Of a DNA stretch of 57,173 nt, positions 45,504-55,680 are shown piece after piece. Under the pieces are notes generated by a model. It worked only from the letters and a program-made list of their open reading frames with translations. It had not been told where the DNA came from and searched no databases. Each line of letters opens with the position of its first letter. The first letter of the stretch is position 1. The position numbers and the translations under genes are program-made. The DNA comes from Russula earlei. Taxonomy: Eukaryota; Basidiomycota; Agaricomycetes; Russulales; Russulaceae. Location of the stretch: contig JAGFNK010000341.1 of assembly GCA_025769875.1 (NCBI GenBank), forward strand, positions 1 to 57,173, written 5' to 3'.

Positions 45504-45979
45504 TGTTGAAGCAGATGGGCGCAGGTTATGATAAGAGCGATAAGATCCTTAAGATCTATCAAAAGATATTTCAGTTTGTGTAAGACAAAACTGTAAATCA
45601 GTAATACCTATCAAAAGATATCTACAACGCGTGATTAGATGCGATAGATAAGATAGGAAACAGTAAATACTCACTTCAGTTTGTGTAAGACAAAACTGAA
45701 GTGATCTAGCTAATTGAGTGCCTCTTAAATACGCGAAAGCGTCTCTAAGCAAAGTAATCATAACTACCAACTTGTATCATAAAGGATCAGTTGTTAGTAG
45801 CTACCGATTGTCATCAATTAACTTATCATTGTAACATACGCAGGCTGCAGCATCTGAGCTGAGCCGGTCCGGGCTGATCTGATGCGTGAGCCGAGAGCGC
45901 CCGGTCCGTGGGAGCCGACGTGTTAACGCGACTGGGCTGTGATTACATCAGACTGCCCAAAGCAGTGGTAATCTCAACA
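45504..45979 (-). repeat. 3' LTR of the copia element (left in the window)
   Basis: 476 bp. Contains two copies of a self-complementary CAGTTTGTGTAAGACAAAACTG hairpin about 100 bp apart. Differs from the other LTR at two T/C sites in the GCTGATCTGATGCGTG stretch. Open frame 45549-45770 repeats at 49664-49885 and is only LTR sequence. Confidence 0.93.
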
Positions 45980-45986
45980 TCCCCCC
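45980..45986 (-). promoter_or_regulatory. Polypurine tract of the copia element
   Basis: Read on the minus strand, GGGGGGA directly precedes the 3' LTR start TGTTGAG. This is where plus-strand DNA synthesis would be primed. Confidence 0.75.
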
Positions 45987-46379
45987 GTGATTGATACAGT
46001 CGGTCGATGCGAGATAAGATCTGATCCAGTGACACAAAAGACTGGAGTCGCGTGTGGGCGTGCAGCGAAGTGGACCATCAGTGCGTAGACGTCCTGATAA
46101 GATAGGACTGCAAATGAATGAAAAGTGGGTGAGTCCAGAGACTGCGAGTCGAAAGACTCCAAAAGGAAGGGTGAACGCGTGTGGACGCGTATAAACGCAC
46201 AGTCGAGAGACTGCAAGAGAAAGTGTGTGAACGCGTGTGAGCATACAGTCGAGAGACTGCAAAGGAAGTGTGTAAACGTGTCCAGATGTGCACATAGAGG
46301 AGGCTTCCAATAGAATGCTGATATTGCCTAGTCTTCATATAGGCGTTGCTTCTCCGGAGTGCTTGATCAACTGCGTTTC

Positions 46380-47140
46380 CGCGTCGGAACGGAGCGGAAT
46401 GCGAAAGCGGAGCGGAAGTCCGCCATCCCGAGGTGAGACCTCCGAGATTACAGGAGCGGAGTGGAATCCGCCATCCCGAAGCGATCCGAGATGTACCTTG
46501 ATTGATCGATGTCTGTGTTAGCCGAGCGATCGCGTGAAACGCGGATCCCGAGGTATGACGCGATCTCGCCTAGATCTGTCAACTCGTAGCGCGTAGACAA
46601 AGATAGATGTGTGAGGTGTATGCCCGCAGAGGTGGGCGTGGAAACTGTGAGAGTCGCCTAAGATAGTAACGTCATCGACACAGAGGATAATGATGAAATG
46701 ATAATGCGATCCCCCCGCGTCTTGGCGATGACATATGCCCGCATGAGAATGCGTGCGAGTGAACGCGAGCCACTAAGGACTCCATGAGAGCGTAAATCCC
46801 ATGTACGATAGGTCTGTGTAAGACCAGATAAGTGCTTTTGGTGTGATGAAACCTTGCGGTTGCTCCAAATGAATCTAATCTTCATCACCCAGTGAGCCGA
46901 AGAGGGACGCCGACTGGACGTCTTCGGATCTCCCAATCCTATAGCGCGATCAACGCTAATAAAGAGTCGCTAAGACTCGGACCTGGCTACTGGTGAGAAG
47001 GTTTCATCAACTGTAATGCCTTTGACTTGGGTGAACCCCTATGCAATTAGAAGGCGCGCGCGAAATCTCTTGACGGATTTGCGTGCTTAACACACCCATG
47101 CTGATAAGATCAATAAGATCATTGAGATCCCAGGTACCAG
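46380..47140 (-). pseudogene. Copia pol, reverse transcriptase region
   Basis: The minus strand gives GFTQVKGITVDETFSPVAR at 46983-47038, a diagnostic copia reverse transcriptase motif, preceded by TWDL near 47125. Further on comes FTRTHSHAGICHRQDAGGSH and HFIIILCVDDVTILGDS with CVDD (normally YVDD) at 46671-46682, then SYLGIRVSRDRSAN and FGMADSTPLL followed by a stop. These lie in different frames, with a deletion or shift between the first two. RNase H sequence should follow to 46000 but I could not trace it. Integrase should lie at 47200-48600; I saw no clear motif. Confidence 0.78.
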
Positions 47141-48639
47141 TTTACGCAAGTGCGCCGATCACATATGGATACGCGACTTGCCACCCGTCGGCAGATTCCG
47201 ATAAAGTGGGTTTTCCCGATATGTAGCCTCTAGATCTATTCCGCTGTAGCCGAGCCGTATGCGACAAGCGCCCTCTCGGATCTGCGTGCACAGTCCCTCC
47301 GAGATATTTCGGACGCGGACGCGAGCAAGACCCAGAATGTCTAATGAGAGTGGACGCGGGGAACAGATGGAGTGTCCCGACGGTGCTGAGTGAGTTTGGC
47401 ATGATGTACAGGCTGTGTGCGGTGAGGCGGAATGAGGGGATCTGGCTCTGTGATGCGGGGTAAGGTGAAGTGAGTGTGGTGTGTAGGGAGTCTAGTGGGG
47501 TTTCCGGAGATGCGCAATCAACCGGTTTGTGTGAATTTGGCATTGAGTATCACCGATCCTGTAAGGACCAAGAATTGTGCAGGCGGAGCAGTGTTAGTAA
47601 CATGTCCCCTGAGTAGCAGTATGTATGCGCTTGTCGCGCGACGATAAGATTATGACGGTCAGGCGTGTGCAGATACGCCCTACATCTGAAGACGTGGAAT
47701 GATGAAGCTGGATGAAGTGTGCACCCACTGAGAAATGTGTGATGGAGTCCGATCGTAGATATGGATGGCAGCGTTAGTGTTTAGCTCCAGTGAGACCAGC
47801 GCCGTGCAACTGTGAGCGCGTGTTGTCTTCAAGGGTCTCAGTCCATCTTTCGGCTCCTCCGTTCTCCTGTGGTAAATCTGGCATTGTTAATCTGTGTGAT
47901 TCCTTGCTGATCCAAGACTGATCTGAGCGCGCGTTGCCCAATAGCTAGCGCCTCGAATTGATCTCGCGTGTAGCAGATCGGCTAAGGTACCGTAGATAAT
48001 TTGTAGCCGAGGATCCGATCGCTAAGGGGCAGCCAAGAAAAGAAGTCGCGTTCGCTAGCCGAGCTTGCTAGCCGAGTGCATACCCCGGACAAGATAACTG
48101 ATCATGATCCGTAGCGCTAAGCGAGATCCGAGTACCAGAATCACTGTAGTAGATTAACGCGCGGTGGAAACATATGTTCCATGCGCTGATGCGAGATGTG
48201 GAATGAAAAGGGCACTTCTGTGCGCGTGTAGAGCTGGAGTTATGAAATGAATATGATGAACAGTATATTGTGCTCCAGATTTGCGCGATCTTCCAATCTT
48301 TTGATGTGTAAATTTGAACACCCCTCTTGAGTGTATGTGATGCATCCCTCGTTCCGAAGTAGCGCGCGCACTGAGTAGTCGCGTGCATCGGCCTTCGATA
48401 CATGTATGATGTCTATGAGGGTTAATAGAATATCTCCAACTCCTTCCGGCTGGCAGGACGGATACCAATCCAGTCCAGATCTGTCTGATGACTGCAAGAC
48501 CTCCCAGAGTAACGCATGGAGGCCGGAGCACAATAAATGAGGTCGGGAGTCCGGAACGGACTAATGTAATGGGTAGCTCCGTGGTCGATCAAGATCTAGC
48601 CGCCGCGTAAAGGGAAACCCGAATCTCATCTTCATCGGA

Positions 48640-49220
48640 TGTCCGACACCTCGGTGATAGTGCAGTAGTGCCCACTATGTACGCGCTGACGTTCCTGTCA
48701 GTGCCTGTCACTTTGTCTTTCGTCGCCTTCTCCCTTCTCTTCCGATAGTCCGGAGTGTGTGCCCAAGTTTGTTGCAATAATAGCATTGTGTTTCGGACGT
48801 AGCATTGTCTATCTTTACCGGAATGTCTGTATTAAGTGAGGGTGGAGAGGCCGGCCCGACGACCGGGGAAAGGTCCATCGGAGCGCCGGTGGCTAGAATT
48901 GTTTGACGCGACAGCCGAGTAAGCGTCGGATAACGCTTTAGTGAATATGAAAGTGATAAGGAGATTCGTTTAGGAGAGTGATTCTTGCATCGTTTAATTG
49001 TTGCAATTGCGGGAACGCCGGATGTATGTCGTCTAGGAATGTGCCTGTGAGGGCTACGAATGAGTATGAATGCTGACATTTGATCCAACGCCGCCATATG
49101 CGCGTTTGAGTTCCTCCACTTGAGCTTGCGAGTAAACAATTTGATGTCATTTTTTACTGCCAATGTGACCTTTCTTTCAAGAGCACGTGCGTCTAAGGGA
49201 GATCTCCCCCAGGGTCCCAA
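48640..49220 (-). pseudogene. Copia gag remnant with a damaged zinc knuckle
   Basis: The minus-strand frame 48708-49220 has a helical stretch (MAALDQMSAFILI..) and ends in a CCHC-type knuckle, CYYCNKLGHTLRTI, in which the final Cys is Ile. The knuckle binds RNA in Gag. Position directly after the primer site fits Gag. The frame is short for copia Gag and lacks a clear start. Confidence 0.6.
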
Positions 49221-49606
49221 GTGGTATTGCTGGAGAGACTATCATCTGTGATGTGCGACACGCGATAACTATTCATGATTGTGGGGTAATGGCCAGTAAG
49301 CGAGATGACCAAGCGAGTGATCGAGATTTCGGGAGGGAACGTAAACATGGTGCGAGGGTGCCGTGAGTAAATGTTAGGTAAACGTGGATTGCCAATCCGG
49401 GCTAATGGAGCGGTTGTTGCCGGATTAATGAAGATAAATCAGTACCCCTGACGCGTGATAGCGCGCGTGTCAATCCTTCGGCTCCAGGGACCGAGGGAGT
49501 AGGGTGTCGTCTGATTAACAGAGGCTCTTGAATAAGGGAGATGTATATCGAGGAAAAATGATGAGCTTGTTTGTTGATCTTCGCCTTTGGAATTTAGACA
49601 CGGTCA

Positions 49607-49618
49607 GGGCCCATAACC
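49607..49618 (-). promoter_or_regulatory. Primer binding site, half-tRNA(iMet) type
   Basis: Minus-strand GGTTATGGGCCC abuts the 5' LTR. It complements the anticodon stem-loop of initiator tRNA-Met (GGGCCCAUAACC), the internal half-tRNA primer used by Drosophila copia, and not a tRNA 3' end. Confidence 0.75.
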
Positions 49619-50094
49619 TGTTGAAGCAGATGGGCGCAGGTTATGATAAGAGCGATAAGATCCTTAAGATCTATCAAAAGATATTTCAGTTTGTGTAAGA
49701 CAAAACTGTAAATCAGTAATACCTATCAAAAGATATCTACAACGCGTGATTAGATGCGATAGATAAGATAGGAAACAGTAAATACTCACTTCAGTTTGTG
49801 TAAGACAAAACTGAAGTGATCTAGCTAATTGAGTGCCTCTTAAATACGCGAAAGCGTCTCTAAGCAAAGTAATCATAACTACCAACTTGTATCATAAAGG
49901 ATCAGTTGTTAGTAGCTACCGATTGTCATCAATTAACTTATCATTGTAACATACGCAGGCTGCAGCATCTGAGCTGAGCCGGTCCGGGCTGATCCGACGC
50001 GTGAGCCGAGAGCGCCCGGTCCGTGGGAGCCGACGTGTTAACGCGACTGGGCTGTGATTACATCAGACTGCCCAAAGCAGTGGTAATCTCAACA
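49619..50094 (-). repeat. 5' LTR of the copia element (right in the window)
   Basis: 476 bp, near-identical to 45504-45979. It keeps CpG at two sites where the other LTR has TpG. In element direction it starts TGTTGAGATTACC at 50094. Confidence 0.93.
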
Positions 50095-50099
50095 CTTCA

Positions 50100-50782
50100 C
50101 TTGCTCTCAAAGGGTGAGTTCTTCCCCTGTAATGTCTCTCTCAATCACATTTGGTTCTCATCATGCACCAATCCCCACTACATTCCAGGAGATGAGTTCA
50201 GAGCTCTCTCAACTCTGGTTGATGGTGGGGCTGATGGTAAGGGAGATCCTTCAAGCCAGGGCAGAGACCAGCTCCAGTAATGCACACTGCACCATCATAA
50301 AGTGTGCAGCATCTGATGCCAGGACAGAGTTGGAAAATCAGAAGCGCAAGACATGCCATTCTGTGAAGACAAGTGTGTGTTTTGTTGCCCATCCTGAAGT
50401 TGAGGTGCAGTGGCTTGCTGAACAGGAAGAGAAGGCCTGGCTCACCAGAGAGGCTGCTGAGAAGGCAGCTCAAAAGACAACCAATGAAGCAGCTCACAAT
50501 GCACAAATCTCAGAGGACATATGGGCTAAGGTTTTCAATGGTGAGTCTCAATGTCTATTTACAACAATGCACTCATGTTTTACTGAACCACTTTCCTCAT
50601 ATAAATGCAAAGATGACCTTATTGCACTCTCTGGTGCACTTGGACTCAAGATGTTGGGCACCATCAATGAGCTGGTTTGCCAGCTCAAGTCCCACCTCAA
50701 AGCACATGCAGGCCTTTGTGATCAGCCTCAATTTGCTGGGCTCTTCATTCAAGGCAGGTGGGATTGGATTGAGAGTGTTTAG
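50100..50782 (+). pseudogene. C-terminal piece of the DDE transposase (coiled coil and SAP-like)
   Basis: After the copia insertion the frame from 50114 runs 222 codons. It contains LENQKRKTCHSVKTS, AHPEVEVQWLAEQEEKAWLT and a charged Ala/Glu coiled coil, then KCKDDLIALSGALGLK and INELVCQLKSHLKAHAGL, which look like a SAP DNA-binding motif. This order is the usual C-terminus of basidiomycete DDE transposases, so it belongs to the gene cut at 45504. The tail after 50782 up to 51049 is non-coding with a C-tract. Confidence 0.78.
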
Positions 50783-50826
50783 TTAATTCCTGTAGGCACA
50801 CAGTATTACATTGTCTTTTTTCCTTG

Positions 50827-50845
50827 CCCCCCCCCCCCCCCCCCC
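50827..50845 (+). repeat. Poly-C tract
   Basis: A run of about 19 cytosines just past the transposase end. The length may be an assembly or sequencing approximation. Confidence 0.85.
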
Positions 50846-51049
50846 AAAACCTCCAATTGCAGTGTTTTTACCCATCTCATCAACAATGTAAGGTTCAAAT
50901 GGTGCTTTAAGGTTTTCATTATGTGCCTGGTGACTACTGTGCTTAACCCAAGGTTTGGACAGACCACTCAATCACAGGTCATCACCACACCCATGAATGG
51001 ATTTCAACCTCCAATATCAACCCTCTGCACCCAATCCTCACCTTGAGAC

Positions 51050-51423
51050 TGTTGAAGCAGATGGGTGCAGGTTATGATAACAACGATAAGATCCTTAAGA
51101 TCTATCAAAAGATATTTCAGTATTGTGTAAGACAAGACTGAAGTGATCTAGCTAATTGAGTGCCTCTTAAATATGCGAAAGCATGTCTAAGCAAAGTAAT
51201 CATAACTACCAACTTGTATCACAAAGGATCAGTTGTTAGTAGCTACTGATTGTCATCAATTAACTTATCATTATAACATATGCAGACTGCAGCATCTGAG
51301 CTGAGCCAGTCCAGGCTGATCTGACATGTGTGAGCCAGGAGTGCCCAGTCTGTGGGAGCCAATGTGTTAATGCGACTGGGCTGTGATTACATCAGACTGC
51401 CCAAAGCAGTGGTAATCTCAACA
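51050..51423 (-). mobile_element. Solo LTR of the copia family, internally deleted
   Basis: Starts TGTTGAAGCAGATGG and ends ATCTCAACA like the LTRs at 45504 and 49619, with 5-bp duplication GAGAC at 51045-51049 and 51424-51428. It lacks about 100 bp between the two hairpin copies of the intact LTR, leaving one fused copy. A dozen or so CpG sites of the young LTR are TpG or CpA here. Confidence 0.92.
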
Positions 51424-51712
51424 GAGACTCTGCATTTTGCTGACTACTATATTGATCATAAGTATATAGGCCTGATGATTGAAAGTATTAATGTATTAAC
51501 TATCACTGTGGATTAATGTTGGGTAACAAATGATTTTGGGTGTCAAAATTGAGCATTGTGCTGTGGATGCCAGCAGTATGTACATGCATGAATGGCTTTC
51601 TCATCCTCATTCCCAGCACTTCATTTAGGTGAGCTTCATAACCTGGGTTGCCTGCATGCCAGTCCCCCTGCCTATGGTGCCTTTTGGCCAGCATGGGCAG
51701 TGACCTTGGTGA

Positions 51713-53971
51713 TAGGGCTGTGCACCTTACCAATGTATGTACAGGTGTATGGGACCTGTACCTGTCCTGTTCACTGACTGCTGCAGAGTTTATATGGTAT
51801 GGGTATGGGACAGGTATTACCTGTTGAGACCCGTTAGTTGACAGCCATTAATGGCCATCATATGGGTACTTTGTAGTCTAGATTTGGAATATATTTCTCT
51901 GGACCACATGTATCACCAATGTCCCTCACTGATGAGATAAACAGCTTTCACTGTCCAGCATCCAATGCTCAATGTTCAGCCATCTATTGCAAATGATTTG
52001 TATGCTTCTCTCTCTTAGTTGTATTGTTTTGTGAGTTCTCCTGAGTTTTAGGCTGGACATCCTGATCATCACTGGATTGTTTGTGGATCCTCAGGCGCTG
52101 TTTAAAATGACAGGTGGTTTTCCACTGTGACTGATGTTTCCTCTAAACCAACTATTGTCTCTCAACTCTCTTCTCCCACTTGATTGCTCCCATCAAACAA
52201 AAAATGACCATTGATACAATTGAGCTCCACAAAATGCAATATGCCCAGGAGCTTGTGGCACACACCATGCACCAGTGGATGCTCGTGCGGCAAAGCACTC
52301 AAGTGCAAGCACAGCTTCCCACCCCCCTTCAGTGGACATTGCTACCATCTCATGCACACTCAAAGTTCACACCTGAGATCTACCCACCAGATGCGAGACA
52401 GCAGCAGCATTAGCAAGTAGTTTGTTTGTTGGGGTCTGGGTGCTGACCCCAGGTTGACTTTTTTTTTGCTTCCAGCAGCACCACAGTGCTAGTGTGCCTC
52501 TGTCAATGCTGACTCCTAGCACTGCCCCTGAGCAACCACAATTGTACCACCCAAATTTCTTCAGGCATCACCATATTTTGTGGTTGTTCATCTGTCACAA
52601 GCTCCATCAGTCACACTGGACATTCATGTCTCAGTGGTGAATGCAGGCAGTCTGTAAGGCCAAGGGTCTCACCATATTCATCATGGGTGCCTGGCAAATC
52701 CTCTATTCCAATGGGTCAGTTTGCTGTCAGCTGCTTTGGATGGTTGGATAGCTCAAACTCAAATGCTTACTTGATAGTTGTCTCATGAATGACAACTGCC
52801 CACAGTATCTTCAAGAGATCAAGCTGCATCCATCAAAGGATGATCCAGCCTCCATTCAATTCCACACAATGTTGTAAGGCAACTTGCTGGCTCGGATGTG
52901 GAACAGGCCAGACTGACAAAGTGCCACCCACCGTGAGAATCCAGCCAGCAGTCAAATGACAGGCACACGCATGCACAACTCCCTCTCTCCCACCACCATG
53001 ACACACATGCAAGCACACCACACCCTCTGCCTCTCACCTTCAATGCACACTCCCTCTCCTCCACCTCCAATGATGTTACCACCAAATGCCCAACATGTGC
53101 ACCCAACACCCTCCTTTCTCCCACCACCATGTCACATGCAAATGCCTCCATGCCCTCCACCTCTTGCCTCTGATGTACACACCCACTCCTCCTCTGACAC
53201 TACCATGCACCCACATGCTCACCCGCACCCACATGCCCACCCACCACTGCCTCATCAGTCAGGCAAAAGCCCCCAATGCTCGAGAGCTGACCGACCACCC
53301 CTGCGTGGCATTTCAGCCATGCTGACTAGTGCCCACTCATTGCCACCACCTACCATACCCTTTCAAAGTTTAGTTTCATTTCATTTCATTTCACATGTTG
53401 CCTCAATGCCACAATCACATGCATCCATACCCAATCCTCTCAGAATACATCTACCCTTGTTTCCTCTCTGTTCTCTTCCATGTGTGCTAAAGGCTCCTCA
53501 GAACAGAATCCACAAACCCAGAATGCTGCACAGATGTGGGAAATCATTGAAGCTGAGCAAGCATCTGATGAATCAGACTCACATCCATAGCCTCTTTGGA
53601 GAAAATATAACAAAGGCAGGTGTGAGGTGTGAGTTTGTTCACAGCTCACTGTCCTCTTCAGCTTCTGCAGTGGCTGTAGAGAGGGTTTTCTCTGGTGGCC
53701 AAGACACAATCTCTCTCTGTCATGCTAGCTTGAAGGTGGAGACCATCAGGACCCTTATACTAGTTAAAAAGAAATTGCACTTGCAACAAGAATGTGTTGT
53801 ATCAGTAGTAATATATAACCCATCACCGGTAATATGGCCATTCAATCCCCCATACCATCCTGTTTGAGTTCACAGTAAGTTGATATACAGTACGGGGTCA
53901 GGACAGGTAGACCCATTTGGACCTGTCAAATATATGGCCGTACCCATAATATGGTACAGTGAATGGCCCTA
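51713..53971 (+). mobile_element. hAT transposon with 8-bp target duplication
   Basis: Starts TAGGGCTGTGCACCTTACCA; the reverse of its end starts TAGGGCCATTCACTGTACCA. It is flanked by the perfect 8-bp repeat CTTGGTGA at 51705-51712 and 53972-53979, the size hAT elements make. Inside, near the right end, is a hAT dimerisation domain. At 2.3 kb it is shorter than a full hAT, and the middle is low-complexity. Confidence 0.88.
52956..53867 (+). CDS. hAT transposase C-terminal piece fused to a His/Pro-rich tract
   Basis: The last ~75 residues contain the hAT dimerisation motif (SSSASAVAVERVFSGGQDTI, then LKVETIRTLILVKKKLHL). Before this, roughly residues 1-170 are His/Pro/Ser/Met-rich (HPHAHPHPHAHPPLPH) and repeat a CCACCACCATG-rich unit; this does not look like transposase. 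The first N-terminal DNA-binding and catalytic parts are missing. The protein, if made, would not be an active transposase. No real ATG context; the frame start is arbitrary. Confidence 0.55.
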   Translation: MTGTRMHNSLSPTTMTHMQAHHTLCLSPSMHTPSPPPPMMLPPNAQHVHPTPSFLPPPCHMQMPPCPPPLASDVHTHSSSDTTMHPHAHPHPHAHPPLPHQSGKSPQCSRADRPPLRGISAMLTSAHSLPPPTIPFQSLVSFHFISHVASMPQSHASIPNPLRIHLPLFPLCSLPCVLKAPQNRIHKPRMLHRCGKSLKLSKHLMNQTHIHSLFGENITKAGVRCEFVHSSLSSSASAVAVERVFSGGQDTISLCHASLKVETIRTLILVKKKLHLQQECVVSVVIYNPSPVIWPFNPPYHPV

Positions 53972-53979
53972 CTTGGTGA

Positions 53980-54629
53980 AATGTGAGTCAAAGATGCAAA
54001 AACAGTGCATGGGATTATTGATAGCATTTGATCTCCAACGTGGCATCAATCAGCAGGCATGACATCTGCCTATTTTATGACCCTCCTAACATCGAGATTT
54101 ATGAAGGAAAAAATACCATAGAAATGTTCAACATACTTAATAGAATGTATGTACAAGTTTGAGGCAGTTTGGTGGTAAAGTGAGAGAGATATTTGATGTG
54201 TCCAAATGAGGGGTCTGTCTGAAGCTCAGGTTAAGCACAGTACTATCCCTGTGCCCTTGTTTGAACAGCACCCTTGTTCAGACAGTCATGCTCTGTCACC
54301 TCAAAAGTTTCAAATCCTGCCAGGTTGCTCTTGGCTTTCACTGGCACTGAGAATTGAATATGTTGCTACTAGTACACTGAGTGTCATGGTGACTAGCTGT
54401 GTCAGTTCTCAAGCCTGAAGTCAAGTTGGTAGTTGAAGTGTGTTCAGATGAATGGGCTGGTTCCCATTGTAAAGAGTAAGGATCCCTGCAGCAGTCAAAG
54501 TGTTTTATGCTAAGCAGGTTATGGCCAATAGACCCTTCCTAGTACGACTTGGTCTGTTGAGAAGCTAGGGTAAGTTGTAAATGGGATAGACTAGGGCTGG
54601 TTCCAATAGCTATATGTGCTTAGGAACTC
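53980..54629. other. Repeat-derived non-coding stretch
   Basis: No gene. 54239-54261 forms an exact 23-bp inverted pair with 55662-55684 (AGTACTATCCCTGTGCCC core). Directly after it is a small hairpin, TGAACAGCACCCTTGTTCA. Remainder unremarkable. Confidence 0.5.
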
Positions 54630-55262
54630 TGTTACCCTAAGCAATGCAAAGAGAAGGTAAGTAGATAGAGGTTTGAAGGAGAAGAGCTCTTCTCAGTAGA
54701 GTGAAGAGAGACTCTTAGGGGAGGAAGGGATAGGTAGAGTAGGTGGTAGGTGGTGTGTGAAGAGTTGATGAAATGGAGAGGTGGATGTGGTTTGAGGATT
54801 AGGAGTGAAGTGGGTTGCAGGCAAATATGTTGGACTAGAGTAGGTTGGATTCTACAAGAGACCAAGCTTAGGGTTTTGTCACAAAATACTGAGCTTATAT
54901 ACAGGAGAAGAAGCACAGCAATAGCTGCACTTTGACTGTGCTACTAGTATAGTAGGACTTATAGGAAGTAGGAGTCATAGGAATGAGGCCATGAATGAGT
55001 CAGAACCAAGTAACTGTGCTGCACAGTAAATGTGCAGCATTGCACAGTTGAAGCTAAAAAACAAATATAAATGGAAAGAGAACCAAACAAAGGGAAAGTA
55101 ACAGCAATCCAGTGTTACCTGGGTGTGTATGGATCACATGATAACACAGAAGGGATCACAAGATGTAAAAGATCATGAGACCAGTAAGTAACGGGATGTA
55201 CAAGAGCAAGCAGTCCATAGCACAAAAGTAAGAAGTAAACATAAGGGGAAAATGCTGTAACA
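54630..55262. mobile_element. Candidate solo LTR (TGTTAC...GTAACA)
   Basis: A 633-bp stretch with perfect 6-bp inverted ends TGTTAC / GTAACA and an internal CAAGCTTAGGGTTTTGTCAC..CTTATATACAG block resembling the CAAGCTTAGGGCTTGTTC..TTTATATAC block of the LTR at 44121. No flanking 5-bp duplication could be seen, so boundaries are tentative. Confidence 0.4.
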
Positions 55263-55680
55263 CTGAGCTTCGCTTATCTAGACATTCTCATGTGTATACA
55301 TGCAAGCACATTTGGATGCTGCATGCTCACCCACTCAAGACTCACTCAATAAACTGATCTCACATAATCTAAGGATCTGATAGTAATTAGATCACCAATG
55401 TATATACATACTGTAGGCCTAATTGACCATTGATGGCATGCAACTGATGACCCTCAGACTAAGAGCTCCAACTCAGACTAAGAACTCCAACATGGCATCA
55501 GCTGGCCAGTGTGACAAACAGCCATTTTTCAATTTCACTAGACAACACAATTTTCATCAAAAAAATAAATTATTGGGTGTGTAGATAGAAGGTATTGTAT
55601 ACAAGTATGCAAAGTATCATAGTTGTTGAGTAAGAGATACATGAGAAATTGATGGTGTCCGAACAAGGGCACAGGGATAG

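Larger units (their letters stand above)
45504..50094 (-). mobile_element. Ty1/copia LTR retrotransposon, minus-strand, broken coding region
   Basis: Two 476-bp LTRs (45504-45979 and 49619-50094) flank a 3.6-kb interior and differ at two positions by eye. A perfect 5-bp duplication, CTTCA, is at 45499-45503 and 50095-50099. In the minus direction the LTR reads TGTTGAGATTACC...CTTCAACA. Beside the LTR at 49618 is a primer site and beside the LTR at 45980 a purine tract, which fix the orientation. Gag, then reverse transcriptase follow in copia order. The interior is shorter than usual for full copia elements and has many frame breaks. Confidence 0.93.
42881..50782 (+). pseudogene. DDE superfamily (pogo/Tc1-like) transposase gene, split in four by insertions
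   Basis: Cut-and-paste transposase of the DDE_1 type common in basidiomycetes. Piece A (to 43531) has KEQSLSGRRAASKVDEQL, PGKNWH, SSKPSNLDPKCAQNFN and EHIWNMDKKGLQ with a catalytic Asp. Piece B (43964-44120) has SLELVTIIKCILPSRLSVPP and DAPIGGIATSQN. Piece C (44605-45475) has NKIGLSWFCHTFIPF, VVLFVDGHNSHKTD with the second Asp, and KCTHKLLPLDVKVF. Piece D (50100-50782) has RFVAHPE-type and EVQWLAEQEEKAWLTREAAE coiled coil and a SAP-like KDDLIALSGALGLK. The pieces keep family order. Insertions: solo LTR 43532-43963, solo LTR 44121-44604, copia 45504-50094. Frameshifts in piece A and very low CpG show it was old before being cut. Confidence 0.85.

Noticed and set aside
45549..45770. 73-codon minus-strand frame repeated identically at 49664-49885
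   Set aside because: Part of the two LTRs of the copia element, not an independent gene.
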